DNA of 64,000 nt from positions 496,001-560,000 of the forward strand of contig NZ_CANMSY010000002.1 in NCBI RefSeq assembly GCF_947500705.1, given 5' to 3'. This stretch comes from an uncultured Brachybacterium sp. Lineage in GTDB: Bacteria; Actinomycetota; Actinomycetes; Actinomycetales; Dermabacteraceae. A program made the position numbers and the translations under genes. Below the pieces are notes generated by a model. The model worked only from the letters and a program-made list of their open reading frames with translations, was not told the DNA's origin and ran no database searches. Shown one piece after another: positions 24,256-33,630 of this stretch; position 1 is the stretch's first letter, and every line of letters starts with the position of its first letter.

Positions 24256-26943
24256 CTACCGTCGCAGCGCCTTGTCCACCTCCACCACCGCGAACACCAC
24301 CACGCCGGCCCCGAGCGGGACGAGCCAGCCCGTCCAGCCCACCGCGCCGGAGGCGAAGGCGGTCTGCATGAACGGGACATACACGAAGGCAAGCTGCAGC
24401 AGCAGCATGATCACGATGCAGAGCCAGGAGATCGGGTTCGTGGTCAGCAGCTCCTTGCGCAGGCTGCTGGTGCGCGTGAAGCGCGAGGCGAGCAGGTAGA
24501 AGATCTGCCCCACCACCAGCGTGTTCACCGCGATGGTGCGGGAGACCTCGAGCGGGACGCCCTGCGACTGGCCCCAGAGGAACACGCCGATGGTGATCGC
24601 GCCCAGCAGCAGCGAGACGTACACGATGCGGAGCACGCCGGCCCTCGGCAGGATCGATCCGCCGGGCTTCCGCGGCGGGCGCCGCATGATGTCCGACTCC
24701 CCCGGCTCGAACGCCAGGGCCAGTGCCAGGGTGACGGCGGTGATGGTGTTCACCCACAGCACCTGCACCGGGGTCAGCGGGAGCGTCATCCCCAGCAGCA
24801 CGGAGACCAGGATGACCAGTCCCTGCGCGCCGTTGGTGGGCAGGATGAACACGATGGCCTTGCGGAGGTTGTCATAGATGGTGCGGCCCATCTCGACGGA
24901 GTCCGCGATGGTCGCGAAGTTGTCGTCCGCGAGCACCACATCGGCCGCGTCCTTGGTGGCCTCGGTGCCCTTGATGCCCATCGCGACGCCCACGTCGGCC
25001 TTCTTCAGCGAGGGAGCGTCGTTCACGCCGTCACCGGTCATCGCGACCACGTCACCGCCGTCCTGCAGCGCGGCGACCAGGCGCAGCTTGTGCTCGGGAC
25101 TGGTGCGAGCGAAGACGGAACGGGTCCGGGCGAGCTCGGCGAACTCCTCGTCGTCCGCGGCGTCCAGCTGCGCACCGGTCACCGCGCCGTGCTCGTCCTC
25201 GATGCCCATCTCGCGACCGATCGCGGTGGCGGTCCCGGCATGGTCACCGGTGATCATCATGACCCGGATGCCGGCGCCGTGGACGAGCCGAATCGCCTCG
25301 ATCGCCTCCTGCCGGGGCGGGTCGATGATCCCGTAGAGACCCAGGAACGTGAAGCCCCCGGAATCGACGTCCGACGGGACGAGGGAGTCGGTGGCGTCCC
25401 CGGCCCGGCGCACCGCCGCGGCGAGCACCCGCAGGCCCTGGCCGCTCAGCTCGTCGATCACCCGGTCCCAGTGCTCGCGATCCAGCGCCTCGCGCTCGTC
25501 CAGACCCGTCCCCTGGAAATCGCAGCGGTCCAGCAGCCGATCGGGGGCGCCCTTGAGGTTCACCACGCGGCCGACGCCTTCGATCTCGTCAAGGGTCGCC
25601 ATGTACTTGTACGCGGAGTCGAAGGGCACCACGGCCAGGCGGTGCTCGTCATCACCTGGGATCCCGGCCTTCATCGCGAAAGTCCGCAGGCCGCCATCCG
25701 TCGGCTCGCCGGAGAGCACCCACCTGTCGTCCTTCCGCGAGACGGTGGACTCGTTGGTACGGGCGGCGACCTCGGCGAGCATCCGCAGGTCGCTGCGGCC
25801 AGCGGCGTTGACGCTCTTCCCGTCCAGCGTGATATCGCCGGCGGGATCATACCCGGTGCCGCGCACGTCATAGGTGCTGGCGGGGGTGACCACGGTGCGC
25901 ACGGTCATCTCGTTCCTGGTGAGCGTCCCCGTCTTGTCCGAGGCGATCACGGTGACCGAGCCCAGGGTCTCCACCGAGTTCATACGCCGGGTGATGGAGT
26001 TGCGGCCCGCCATCTTCTGCACACCGAGCGCGAGGGTGATGGTGAGGACCGCAGGCAGCCCCTCAGGGATCGCGGCGACCGCGAAGCCGATGGCCGCCAT
26101 CACGAGCTCGCCGAGCCCGTACTCGTACAGCACCCCGCCGAGACCGAGCATCACCACGGCCGCGAGGACCACCGCGATCGAGAGCTTCGCGGAGAACGAG
26201 GACATCTGCCGCGTCAGCGGGGTCTCCATCGACTCGACCTCGTCGAGCATGGAGGTGATGTGCCCGATCTCGGTATGGCGCCCGGTGCCGACCACCACGC
26301 CGCGGCCCGACCCGGAGGCGATGGTGGTGCCGGAGAAGGCGATCGCGCTGCGGTCCCCGAGCGCGGCGTCGACCTCGACAGCGCGCGGTGACTTCTCCAC
26401 CGCGAGGGACTCGCCGGTCAGGGCGGACTCCTCGGCGGTGAGGTTGGTGGCCTCGAGAATGCGGACGTCGGCCGGGACCTTGTCCCCGGCGCCGAGACGC
26501 ACCACATCCCCAGGGACCAGGTCCTCCGCCGGGATCGTCGACCAGGAGCCGTCGCGCCGCACCTGCGCGTCCAGGGAGAGCATGGAGCGGATGCCCTCGA
26601 GGGCATCCGCGGCCTTGCCCTCCTGGACGTACCCGATCACGGCGTTGATCAGCACGACCGCGAGGATCACGACGGTGTCGACGACCTGCCCCATGAGCGT
26701 CGTCAGCACGGCGGCGCCGAGCAGGACGTAGATCATCGGATCCTTGAACTGGCGCAGGAACCGGCGCAGGGTGGATTCCGGGGGGACGGAAGGCAGGGCG
26801 TTGCGCCCATGCCGCTCGAACCGCGCCGATGCCTCGTCGGCCGACAGCCCCGAGCCGGTGCTGTCCAGCGCCTCGAGCACCTGCCAGCCGTCGTGGGCAT
26901 GGGCCTGGGCGAGCGGGTCGGGGGTCGGGGTCACGGTGCTCAT
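24256..26943 (-). CDS. Cation-transporting P-type ATPase (P2, calcium/PMR1-like)
   Basis: An 895-residue membrane pump. The N-terminal cation-ATPase domain is followed by a P-type core with phosphorylated D336 in SDKTGTLT, the TM4 motif AIPEGLPAV, the hinge TGDGVNDAPSLKKADVG, and about ten membrane helices. PEGL in TM4 fits type II ATPases (Ca2+, Na+/K+, Mg2+-like); which ion is moved cannot be settled here. GGGAG directly precedes the ATG. It is downstream of, but 110 bp apart from, the GntR/ABC operon, and a 7-bp inverted repeat (ACGGCAG/CTGCCGT) lies between. Confidence 0.93.
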   Translation of the reverse strand: MSTVTPTPDPLAQAHAHDGWQVLEALDSTGSGLSADEASARFERHGRNALPSVPPESTLRRFLRQFKDPMIYVLLGAAVLTTLMGQVVDTVVILAVVLINAVIGYVQEGKAADALEGIRSMLSLDAQVRRDGSWSTIPAEDLVPGDVVRLGAGDKVPADVRILEATNLTAEESALTGESLAVEKSPRAVEVDAALGDRSAIAFSGTTIASGSGRGVVVGTGRHTEIGHITSMLDEVESMETPLTRQMSSFSAKLSIAVVLAAVVMLGLGGVLYEYGLGELVMAAIGFAVAAIPEGLPAVLTITLALGVQKMAGRNSITRRMNSVETLGSVTVIASDKTGTLTRNEMTVRTVVTPASTYDVRGTGYDPAGDITLDGKSVNAAGRSDLRMLAEVAARTNESTVSRKDDRWVLSGEPTDGGLRTFAMKAGIPGDDEHRLAVVPFDSAYKYMATLDEIEGVGRVVNLKGAPDRLLDRCDFQGTGLDEREALDREHWDRVIDELSGQGLRVLAAAVRRAGDATDSLVPSDVDSGGFTFLGLYGIIDPPRQEAIEAIRLVHGAGIRVMMITGDHAGTATAIGREMGIEDEHGAVTGAQLDAADDEEFAELARTRSVFARTSPEHKLRLVAALQDGGDVVAMTGDGVNDAPSLKKADVGVAMGIKGTEATKDAADVVLADDNFATIADSVEMGRTIYDNLRKAIVFILPTNGAQGLVILVSVLLGMTLPLTPVQVLWVNTITAVTLALALAFEPGESDIMRRPPRKPGGSILPRAGVLRIVYVSLLLGAITIGVFLWGQSQGVPLEVSRTIAVNTLVVGQIFYLLASRFTRTSSLRKELLTTNPISWLCIVIMLLLQLAFVYVPFMQTAFASGAVGWTGWLVPLGAGVVVFAVVEVDKALRR

Positions 26944-27053
26944 CTCCCGTCAAGCATCACCCTGCTGAGCGGTATTTTTCCGGGACGTTTGCGGATCTCC
27001 GGAAACAGGCCGGGAACGGCAGGGGGCGAGAGCCTTCTCCGCGACCACTGCCG

Positions 27054-27770
27054 TCAGGCCACCTGGGTGCGACGCACCAGCAGCAGCCACACTCCCGCCG
27101 AGGCCGCCCCGATCGCGGCGATCACCACCATCCACGGACCCCAGCCCATGGTCATGACCTCGAGCAGGTTCCGCCCGAAGCCATCCAGCAGAAGCACACC
27201 CGCGAAGATGCCCACGCCGATCAGCGCAAGGATCGCTCCGGCCACCCAGAGGAAGGCCTGACCGAACCGCAGGAAGGCGGCGGTGATGGCGGCTCCGAGG
27301 AACAGCACCGCCATGATCAGCAGGAAGGTCTGCACGAGGGTCTGCCAGGAGGCGCCGGTGCCGGTGTAGAACACGTCGAAGAACCGCACGTGCAGACCGA
27401 AGCCGTCGGTCGCCTTCTCGATGGTCTTGCCGCTCGTGATCAGCACGGAGTAGATGACGGCGTTGCCCAGGAACACCGCGCTGAGACCGGTGGCGAACTC
27501 CCGACGGGTCAGCCCCAGCCCGAGCGCGAGCGGGAAGTACTGCCCCATGGAGGTGAAGCCGTAGCCGATCAGCGGCCCCAGCAGGGCGAAGATCGCCCCG
27601 TTCCACTGCATGCCGTAGTACATCCCGGCCTGGGCCTCAGGCCCCTGCGACCCGACGATCAGGCCCACCCCCAGGATGACCACGAAGGCGAAGGTGACGG
27701 CGACCAGGGGCCATCCGAAGGCCTGCATCCGATTGACCAGGTGCATGTCGATGACGTTGCGCGAGCGCAT
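27054..27770 (-). CDS. Six-helix membrane protein, ABC permease of the YtrA-type operon
   Basis: A 238-residue protein with about six membrane helices and no clear named family. It follows the ABC ATPase gene by 13 bp in a GntR-ATPase-membrane protein operon. That layout is typical of YtrA-regulated exporters that respond to cell-envelope stress. AGGAG precedes the ATG. An export role is inferred from context only. Confidence 0.75.
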   Translation of the reverse strand: MRSRNVIDMHLVNRMQAFGWPLVAVTFAFVVILGVGLIVGSQGPEAQAGMYYGMQWNGAIFALLGPLIGYGFTSMGQYFPLALGLGLTRREFATGLSAVFLGNAVIYSVLITSGKTIEKATDGFGLHVRFFDVFYTGTGASWQTLVQTFLLIMAVLFLGAAITAAFLRFGQAFLWVAGAILALIGVGIFAGVLLLDGFGRNLLEVMTMGWGPWMVVIAAIGAASAGVWLLLVRRTQVA

Positions 27771-27783
27771 CAGGGTTCTCCTC

Positions 27784-28662
27784 TCAGGTCACCGGGGCAG
27801 CAGCCGCGGCGGTGGTGCGGTGGACGATGTAGTTCTGCAGCGAGACGGGGGCGACCTGGAGTCCGGCCGCCCGGGCGCGGTCCGCACTGCCCGGCTCGGC
27901 ATGGACGGTGGCCGTGGCCAGCGCACCGATCTCCTGGACGCGGAGCACATCGGCCCCGGCGATGAAGGCCGTGACCTCGTCCAGCCGGCCGGAGACCTCG
28001 ATCGCCGCGCTCTGCAGCTCCTCGGCCTCCGCGGAGATCGCGACCCGACCCTCGTCCAGCAGCACCACGTGCTCGAGCAGGTTAGAGACCTCGTCGATGT
28101 GGTGGGTGGAGAGGATCACGGTGCGGGGGTGTTCGGAGAAGTCGGCCAGCAGCCGGTCGAAGAAGAGGCGGCGGGCCACCGCATCGAGGCCCAGGTAGGG
28201 CTCGTCGAAGAAGGTCAGCGGGGCTCGGGAGGCCAGGCCGATGATGATGCCGACGGCCGAGAGCTGCCCGCGCGAGAGCTTCTTGATGGCCCGCTTCTCC
28301 GGCAGCCGGAAGTCGGCGACCAGCTCCCGGGCGAGCCCCTGGTCCCACGCGGGGTAGAGCCCCTCCGCGATCCGCAGCACGTCCAGCGGACGGAATCCGT
28401 CGGGGTACTTCTGGCTCTCCTGGATGAAGCAGGTCTTCGAGAGCACCTCGGCGTTCTCCACCGGGTTCTCGCCCAGCACCCGCATCTCACCGGAGGTGGC
28501 GAAGATCTGTCCGGTCAGCAGCTTCATGAGCGTGGTCTTGCCGGCGCCGTTGCGGCCCAGCAGTCCGTGCACCCGGCCTGCGGCGAAGTCGAGGGAGACG
28601 TCGTCGATCGCAGCGACGTCACGGAAGTGCTTGGTGAGGTTGCGGGTTTCGATAGCACTCAT
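27784..28662 (-). CDS. ABC transporter ATP-binding protein
   Basis: A 292-residue ATPase with Walker A GRNGAGKTT, signature LSRGQ, Walker B LTFFDEPYLGLD and the switch His in STHHIDE. The signature LSRGQ instead of LSGGQ is common in YtrB-like exporters. A C-terminal stretch of about 90 residues follows the ATPase core. Its ATG overlaps the GntR stop by 4 bp, and the permease follows. It powers a probable drug or peptide exporter; the substrate is unknown. Confidence 0.92.
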   Translation of the reverse strand: MSAIETRNLTKHFRDVAAIDDVSLDFAAGRVHGLLGRNGAGKTTLMKLLTGQIFATSGEMRVLGENPVENAEVLSKTCFIQESQKYPDGFRPLDVLRIAEGLYPAWDQGLARELVADFRLPEKRAIKKLSRGQLSAVGIIIGLASRAPLTFFDEPYLGLDAVARRLFFDRLLADFSEHPRTVILSTHHIDEVSNLLEHVVLLDEGRVAISAEAEELQSAAIEVSGRLDEVTAFIAGADVLRVQEIGALATATVHAEPGSADRARAAGLQVAPVSLQNYIVHRTTAAAAAPVT

Positions 28663-29012
28663 TGCAGTGCCTCCATCATCTCGGTGATCTCTCGGTGGTC
28701 GATGCCCAGGTGCGCGGCTTCGCGCAGCAGAGGGGCGAGGTAGTCGCGGGCGAAGTCGTCGCGCCTGCGCTGCCTCAGCATCGCGGTCGCGCCGACGGCG
28801 ACGAACATTCCCACTCCTCGGCGTTTGACCAGGACGCCGGCGTCGGCCAGGAGGTTCAGCCCCTTGCCGGCGGTGGCGGGGTTGATGCGAAGGAACGCGG
28901 CCAGCTCATTGGTGGAGGGCACCGGGCCGTCCTCCGGATGGGTCCCGTTGAGGATCCCGTCCTCGATCTGCTCCGCCACCGCAATGTAGAGCGGCTTCGT
29001 CTCATCCAGCAC
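28659..29012 (-). CDS. GntR-family (YtrA subfamily) regulator
   Basis: A 117-residue protein: winged helix-turn-helix (ADQIEDGILNGT-like start, then VPSTNELAAFLRINPATAGKGLNLL) and a short C-terminal dimerisation helix pair, as in YtrA regulators. It heads the operon with the ABC ATPase and permease, and the ATG/TGA overlap gives coupling. The palindrome at 29052-29077 in its promoter is the obvious autoregulatory operator. Confidence 0.92.
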   Translation of the reverse strand: MLDETKPLYIAVAEQIEDGILNGTHPEDGPVPSTNELAAFLRINPATAGKGLNLLADAGVLVKRRGVGMFVAVGATAMLRQRRRDDFARDYLAPLLREAAHLGIDHREITEMMEALQ

Positions 29013-29051
29013 GCGAGCCTCCCTGTCGTGAGGACCGCCATCCCGGTCCGT

Positions 29052-29097
29052 TGGTTCATTACTCCACTAATGAACCACGGAACCGACGAACCGTCAA
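29052..29097 (-). promoter_or_regulatory. Promoter and palindromic operator of the YtrA-type operon
   Basis: Perfect 10-bp arms TGGTTCATTA (29052-29061) and TAATGAACCA (29068-29077) are separated by 6 bp. On the minus strand TTGACG (29092-29097) is a good -35 box and the -10 region falls inside the palindrome, so a bound regulator would block RNA polymerase. The rest of the 356-bp gap to the next gene (up to 29368) holds no gene that I can support. TAGGCT at 29329-29334 is a likely -10 box for that next gene. Confidence 0.7.
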
Positions 29098-29368
29098 GGG
29101 GTCGAGGTCGATGCGCGACGTGGTGCGCGGCCCAGGAGAAGCACTCCCACACAACCTGTGGAACGGCGGCGTGGCGCTGGACGTCCAGGCCCCGGCCCCT
29201 CTGCAAAGACGACACGGTCCCCGCCGGACAGCCTTCCCGATCCCCGCGGGCATCCACAGGGGTGCGATCCGGATCATCCGTCAAGAGGCGATACCGGCCC
29301 ATGGGGGCACCGGTGAGGGAAGCGCGCATAGGCTGGAGACATACGCCCCCGAGCGAGAGGAGCGCCCC

Positions 29369-30355
29369 ATGCGCGCCATAGTGATCGAGTCCGAGGGCGC
29401 AGCCCCGCGCCTGCTGGAGGACGCCGACGAGTCCCTGCTCAGCGGGGACGTCGAGCTGGACGTGCTGGCGTCCAGCCTCAACTTCAAGGACGGCATGGCC
29501 CTGGCCGGCAAGGGCATCGCCCGTGCTCATCCCCTGATCCCCGGCATCGATCTGGTGGGCCGGGTGACCGGCTCGGTTGGCTCGGACACCGAGCGCTTCT
29601 CCGCGGGTGACCTGGTGCTCCTCAACGGCGACGGCATCGGCGAATCCCTCCACGGCGGCTTCGCGACCCGCGCCCGGGTGCGGCCCGATGCGCTGGTGCG
29701 CCTGCCCGCAGAGCTCTCCGCCGAGCGTGCGGCCGCGATCGGCACCGCCGGGTTCACCGCGATGCTCGCGGTGCTGCGACTGGAGGATGCCGGCCTGACC
29801 CCGGACGCCGGGGACATCCTGGTCACCGGGGCCTCCGGCGGTGCGGGATCGATCGCGGTCGCCCTGCTGGCAGGACGCGGCTTCCGGGTCCTCGCCTCGA
29901 CCGGTCGGGTCGAGGAGAACGGCGAGTATCTGCGGGATCTCGGCGCGGCCGGGGTGCTGGACCGTCGGGAGCTCTCCGAGGAGCCGGGCCGGCCGCTGCA
30001 GTCCCAGCGTTTCGCGGGAGCGATCGACGGGGTGGGCAGCACCACGCTCGCCAACGTCCTCGCGCAGACCGCCTGGGGCGGCACGGTCGCCGCCTACGGT
30101 CTCGCCCAGGGGCCGGATCTGCCCACCACGGTGCTGCCGTTCATCCTGCGCGGGGTGGCCCTGGCCGGGGTCAACTCGGTGGACTGCCCGCTCCCGCTGC
30201 GGCAGCGCGCGTGGGATGCCCTGGCCGACGAGCTCGACCTCGATCTCCTGGACGGGATGACCACCAGCATCGGCCTGTCCGAGACCATCGGACATGCCGA
30301 CAGGATCCTGGCCGGCGAGGTCCGCGGCCGCACCGTCGTGGAGGTGACCCAGTGA
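29369..30355 (+). CDS. MDR-family oxidoreductase, acrylyl-CoA reductase (AcuI/YhdH) type
   Basis: A 328-residue medium-chain dehydrogenase/reductase without the structural zinc loop. SSLNFKDGMALAGKGI, PGIDLVGRV and the Rossmann stretch TGASGGAGSIAVALLA fit the YhdH/AcuI subgroup. AcuI reduces acrylyl-CoA with NADPH; other members act on small quinones or enals. GAGAGGAG upstream sets the ATG at 29369. The next MDR gene starts 4 bp before its stop. Confidence 0.88.
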   Translation: MRAIVIESEGAAPRLLEDADESLLSGDVELDVLASSLNFKDGMALAGKGIARAHPLIPGIDLVGRVTGSVGSDTERFSAGDLVLLNGDGIGESLHGGFATRARVRPDALVRLPAELSAERAAAIGTAGFTAMLAVLRLEDAGLTPDAGDILVTGASGGAGSIAVALLAGRGFRVLASTGRVEENGEYLRDLGAAGVLDRRELSEEPGRPLQSQRFAGAIDGVGSTTLANVLAQTAWGGTVAAYGLAQGPDLPTTVLPFILRGVALAGVNSVDCPLPLRQRAWDALADELDLDLLDGMTTSIGLSETIGHADRILAGEVRGRTVVEVTQ

Positions 30356-31335
30356 CCATGCGCGCAATGGTCATCACGAAGGACCATGGGCTCGAGCTCA
30401 CCGAGCTCCCCGAACCCGTCGCCGCCCCCGGCGAGGTGCTGATCGACGTCGTCGCCGCAGGGGTGAACCGCGCCGATCTCGCCCAGACCGCCGGGAAGTA
30501 CCCGCCGCCGCCCGGCGCCTCCGAGCTGCCGGGTCTGGAGGTCTCCGGGTATCGCCGCGACACCGGTGAGAAGGTCGTGGCGCTGCTCGCGGGCGGCGGC
30601 TATGCGGAGGTCGTCGCGGTGCCGACGGAGCTGCTGCTCCCGGCCCCGGCAGGGTTCAGCCTGGTCGACGCCGCCGGCGTGATCGAGGCGGCCGCGACCG
30701 TGGTCTCCAACCTGGTGCTCGAGGCCGGCCTGCACGAGGGCGAGACGATCCTGATCCAGGGCGGCACCGGCGGCATCGGCAGCGTCGCCATCCAGCTCGC
30801 CCGGCATCTGGGGGCGCGGGTGCTCGCCACCGTCGGCTCCGATGCCGCGATCGCGACGGCGCGCGAGCTCGGTGCCGACATGGCCTGGAACCGCCACACC
30901 ACCGATCTGCTCGAGGCGGTCCGCGAGACCGGCGGGGTGGACGTCATCCTCGACGTGGTCGGCGGGTCGGCGCTGGCCGATCATGTGGGGATGCTGCGGG
31001 AGAGCGGCCGGCTGGTCATCATCGGCACCCTCGGCGGAGCGAGCGGCGAACTGCCGATCGGGATGCTGATGGGCAAGCGCGGCCGAGTGGTCGGCACCAC
31101 TCTGCGCTCGCGCCCGCTGGAGACCAAGCACGGCATCCTCGAAGCCGTCCGGTACCTGGCGTGGCCACTGCTGGAGTCCGGCGACCTGAGAGTCCCGATC
31201 CACGCCCGCCTGCCGCTGGAGCGGGCGGAGGAGGCCCACGCGATCCTGCGCGAAGGGGGCCACCTGGGCAAGGTGATCCTCGAGGTCGCAGCACCGGCGA
31301 ACAACTCCGGCGGTGGGCGGCGTCGGCGGGAGTAG
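30352..31335 (+). CDS. NADPH:quinone oxidoreductase, MDR family (PIG3-like)
   Basis: A 327-residue zinc-free MDR enzyme. GVNRADLAQTAGKYPPPPGAS is the hallmark of the TP53I3/PIG3-like quinone oxidoreductases, and QGGTGGIGSVAIQLARHLGA binds NADPH. I prefer GTG 30352 (GTGA overlap with the upstream stop, GGAGG 7 nt away) over ATG 30358. The two adjacent MDR enzymes form an operon and may act together in detoxifying reactive carbonyls or quinones; that is inference. Confidence 0.88.
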   Translation: MTMRAMVITKDHGLELTELPEPVAAPGEVLIDVVAAGVNRADLAQTAGKYPPPPGASELPGLEVSGYRRDTGEKVVALLAGGGYAEVVAVPTELLLPAPAGFSLVDAAGVIEAAATVVSNLVLEAGLHEGETILIQGGTGGIGSVAIQLARHLGARVLATVGSDAAIATARELGADMAWNRHTTDLLEAVRETGGVDVILDVVGGSALADHVGMLRESGRLVIIGTLGGASGELPIGMLMGKRGRVVGTTLRSRPLETKHGILEAVRYLAWPLLESGDLRVPIHARLPLERAEEAHAILREGGHLGKVILEVAAPANNSGGGRRRRE

Positions 31336-31344
31336 CGGGCTGCC

Positions 31345-32313
31345 TCAGCCCAGCAGCTGCTCCAGCACGAGCACGGTGCCGTCCTCGTAGATCGAGTCGG
31401 TGACGGCATCCGCCACGTCCTTCACGCCCTGCGGGGCCTGGTCCATGGCCACTCCCACCCCCGCCCAGGTGAGCATCTCGACGTCGTTGAAGCCATCGCC
31501 GACCGCGACCGTGTGGGCGCTGTCGATCTCGAGCCGGTCGCGGAGCACCTCGAGGGCGCTCGCCTTGGAGATACCGGGGGCGGCCATGTCGAGCCAGGCG
31601 GTCCAGCCGATCGAATATTCCACGCCATGGACCCCGGATTCGGCGATGACCTTGCTGAACTCCTGCGGGGAGAGATCCGGGACATGGACGACCACGCGCA
31701 CGGCCTCGAGGTCCATCAGCTCGTCGAGATCGCTCTCGATCGCCTGCACGCCGAAGCTCGCATCCTGGAATCCGCGGGTCGAGCGGAAGCTACCGTCGAC
31801 CATCTCGACGGCGTAGTGGGCGTCGGGCGCGACCTCGCGCAGCGTGCGCAGGGCGTGACCGGGCTGGAAGGACCGGGTGTCGATGATGCGGTGGCCGCCC
31901 TCGAGCTCCGGGTCCATCTGGACGGTGACCGCCCCGTTGGAGCAGACGGCGAAGCCGTGGGTGATGCCCGCGGTCTCGACGATCGGCAGCGTGGCCCCGA
32001 GCGAGCGGCCGGTCGCGATGACGACGGTGTGCGCCTGCGCCGTCTGCTGCAGGACCTCGTGCATCTCAGGGCTCATCACCCCGTCGTGGTCGACCAGGGT
32101 GCCATCCACATCCAGGCCGATCAGCAGCTTCTGCGCGGAGAGCCCGGTGAGGTGGTCCCGGAGGCGCGCACGGGTCGCGTCACGGTCGGTGGTCGAGGTC
32201 TGGGTCGTCATGTCCGGCAGTGTGGCACCCGCATCCGACGAGCGGGTGAACCAACGGTGGCGACGAGCACTGAGCATGCTGCGCAGACGGCGCAGGGGGG
32301 TCGACGGTGCCAT
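31345..32313 (-). CDS. HAD-superfamily (Cof-type) hydrolase
   Basis: A Cof-type phosphatase with motif I GLDVDGTLVD, the large C2B cap, and motif IV VGDGFNDVEML. Such enzymes dephosphorylate sugar phosphates or cofactors; the substrate is unknown. The ATG at 32313 lies 1 bp after the serS stop and adds a basic 34-residue leader. ATG 32211 would give a more typical 288-residue protein, but no ribosome site precedes it. It is cotranscribed with serS and converges on the quinone oxidoreductase. Confidence 0.88.
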   Translation of the reverse strand: MAPSTPLRRLRSMLSARRHRWFTRSSDAGATLPDMTTQTSTTDRDATRARLRDHLTGLSAQKLLIGLDVDGTLVDHDGVMSPEMHEVLQQTAQAHTVVIATGRSLGATLPIVETAGITHGFAVCSNGAVTVQMDPELEGGHRIIDTRSFQPGHALRTLREVAPDAHYAVEMVDGSFRSTRGFQDASFGVQAIESDLDELMDLEAVRVVVHVPDLSPQEFSKVIAESGVHGVEYSIGWTAWLDMAAPGISKASALEVLRDRLEIDSAHTVAVGDGFNDVEMLTWAGVGVAMDQAPQGVKDVADAVTDSIYEDGTVLVLEQLLG

Positions 32314-32314
32314 C

Positions 32315-33586
32315 TCAGGCAGCGCCCCCCACGACCTCGAAGATCTCGCGACCGCCGAGGTAGGGCCGCAGCCCCTCAGGGACCACCACCGAGCCGTCGG
32401 CCTGCTGGTGGTTCTCGAGGATCGCGGCGATGAAGCGAGTGGTTCCCAGGGTGCCGTTCAGGGTGGCGACCGGCCGCAGCCCGTTCTCGGTGCGCTCGCG
32501 GATGTTCAGGCGCCGCGCCTGGAACTGGGTGGTGTTCGAGGTGGAGGTCAGCTCGCGGTAGGTGTTCTGGCTGGGCATCCACGCCTCGCAGTCGTACTTG
32601 CGGGCGGCGGAGGTGCCGAGGTCGCCGGCGGCGGTGTCGATGATGCGGTAGGGCACGTCGATGCGCGCCATCATCTCCCGCTCCCACCCGAGCAGCCGTT
32701 CGTGCTCCTCGTAGGAGTCCTCGATGCGGCAGTAGGAGAACATCTCGACCTTGTGGAACTGGTGGACGCGGATGATGCCGCGGGTGTCCTTGCCGTAGCT
32801 GCCGGCTTCGCGGCGGTAGCAGGCGCTCCAGCCCGCGTAGCGGATCGGGCCGTCCGAGAGATCGATGATCTCGTCCTTGTGATAGCCGGCGAGCGCCACC
32901 TCGCTGGTGCCCACGAGGTAGAGGTCGTCGTCCTTGTCGAGGTGGTAGACCTCGTCGGCGTGCTCGCCGAGGAAGCCGGTGCCCTCCATCGACTCGGGCA
33001 GCACCAGGGTGGGGGTGATCATCGGGGTGAAGCCGGCATCGGTCGCCAGGGCGATCGCGGAGTTCAGGATCGCGAGCTCGAGCTGGGCGCCGACGCCGCG
33101 CAGGAAGTAGAAGCGAGCACCGGAGACCTTCGCGCCGCGGGCCATGTCGATCGCCTTCAGGCCCTCGGCGATCTCCAGGTGGTCCTTGACCGGGTGGTCG
33201 AAGCTCGGCACCTCACCGACGTGCTCCCGCACCGCGAAGTCGGCCTCGAGCCCTTCGGGGGCACCCTCGGCGAGGTTCGGGATCTCGTGCAGCGCGGCAT
33301 CGCGGAGGGACAGGGCCTCGCCGGCCTCGGCCTCGAGCCGCTTGACGTCGGCGCTGAGCTGCTTCACCTCGGCCAGCAGGGCCTGCTTCTGATCACCCTG
33401 AGCCTGGGCGACCTGCTTGCCGAAGGCCTTCTGCTCGGCGCGCGCGGACTCGAAGGCCGCGGTGGTCTCGCGCCAGCGGACATCGGCCTCGAGCACCGCG
33501 TCCACGGTGGCGGGGTCACGCCGCCGCGCCCGCTGGGCGTCTCGGACAGCTTCAGGGTTCTCACGCAGGTGCCGCAGATCGATCAT
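32315..33586 (-). CDS. serS: Seryl-tRNA synthetase
   Basis: A 423-residue class II synthetase that charges tRNA-Ser. It has the N-terminal coiled-coil arm (about residues 30-100), motif 2 around [19 protein letters not shown], and motif 3 near the C-terminus ([18 protein letters not shown]). Complete. It starts with [12 protein letters not shown], typical of the family, and its transcript is probably leaderless (TACCCT, 6 nt, ATG). It is divergent from the DAGK-like gene with only 44 bp between start codons. Confidence 0.97.
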   Translation of the reverse strand: MIDLRHLRENPEAVRDAQRARRRDPATVDAVLEADVRWRETTAAFESARAEQKAFGKQVAQAQGDQKQALLAEVKQLSADVKRLEAEAGEALSLRDAALHEIPNLAEGAPEGLEADFAVREHVGEVPSFDHPVKDHLEIAEGLKAIDMARGAKVSGARFYFLRGVGAQLELAILNSAIALATDAGFTPMITPTLVLPESMEGTGFLGEHADEVYHLDKDDDLYLVGTSEVALAGYHKDEIIDLSDGPIRYAGWSACYRREAGSYGKDTRGIIRVHQFHKVEMFSYCRIEDSYEEHERLLGWEREMMARIDVPYRIIDTAAGDLGTSAARKYDCEAWMPSQNTYRELTSTSNTTQFQARRLNIRERTENGLRPVATLNGTLGTTRFIAAILENHQQADGSVVVPEGLRPYLGGREIFEVVGGAA

Positions 33587-33630
33587 TGCACCAGGGTACC
33601 TGCGTGCACGCGTGCCAGTACGCTGACCGC
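33587..33630. promoter_or_regulatory. Back-to-back leaderless promoters of serS and the DAGK-like gene
   Basis: Only 44 bp separate the divergent starts. Minus strand: TACCCT (33593-33598) then 6 nt then the serS ATG. Plus strand: TACGCT (33619-33624) then 6 nt then the DAGK ATG. The two -35 regions must overlap each other's -10 area, so polymerases would compete. Confidence 0.6.

Noticed and set aside
26944-27053. ACGGCAG/CTGCCGT repeat as terminator of the ABC operon
   Set aside because: Only 7-bp arms with a 27-nt loop; too weak to call as a feature.
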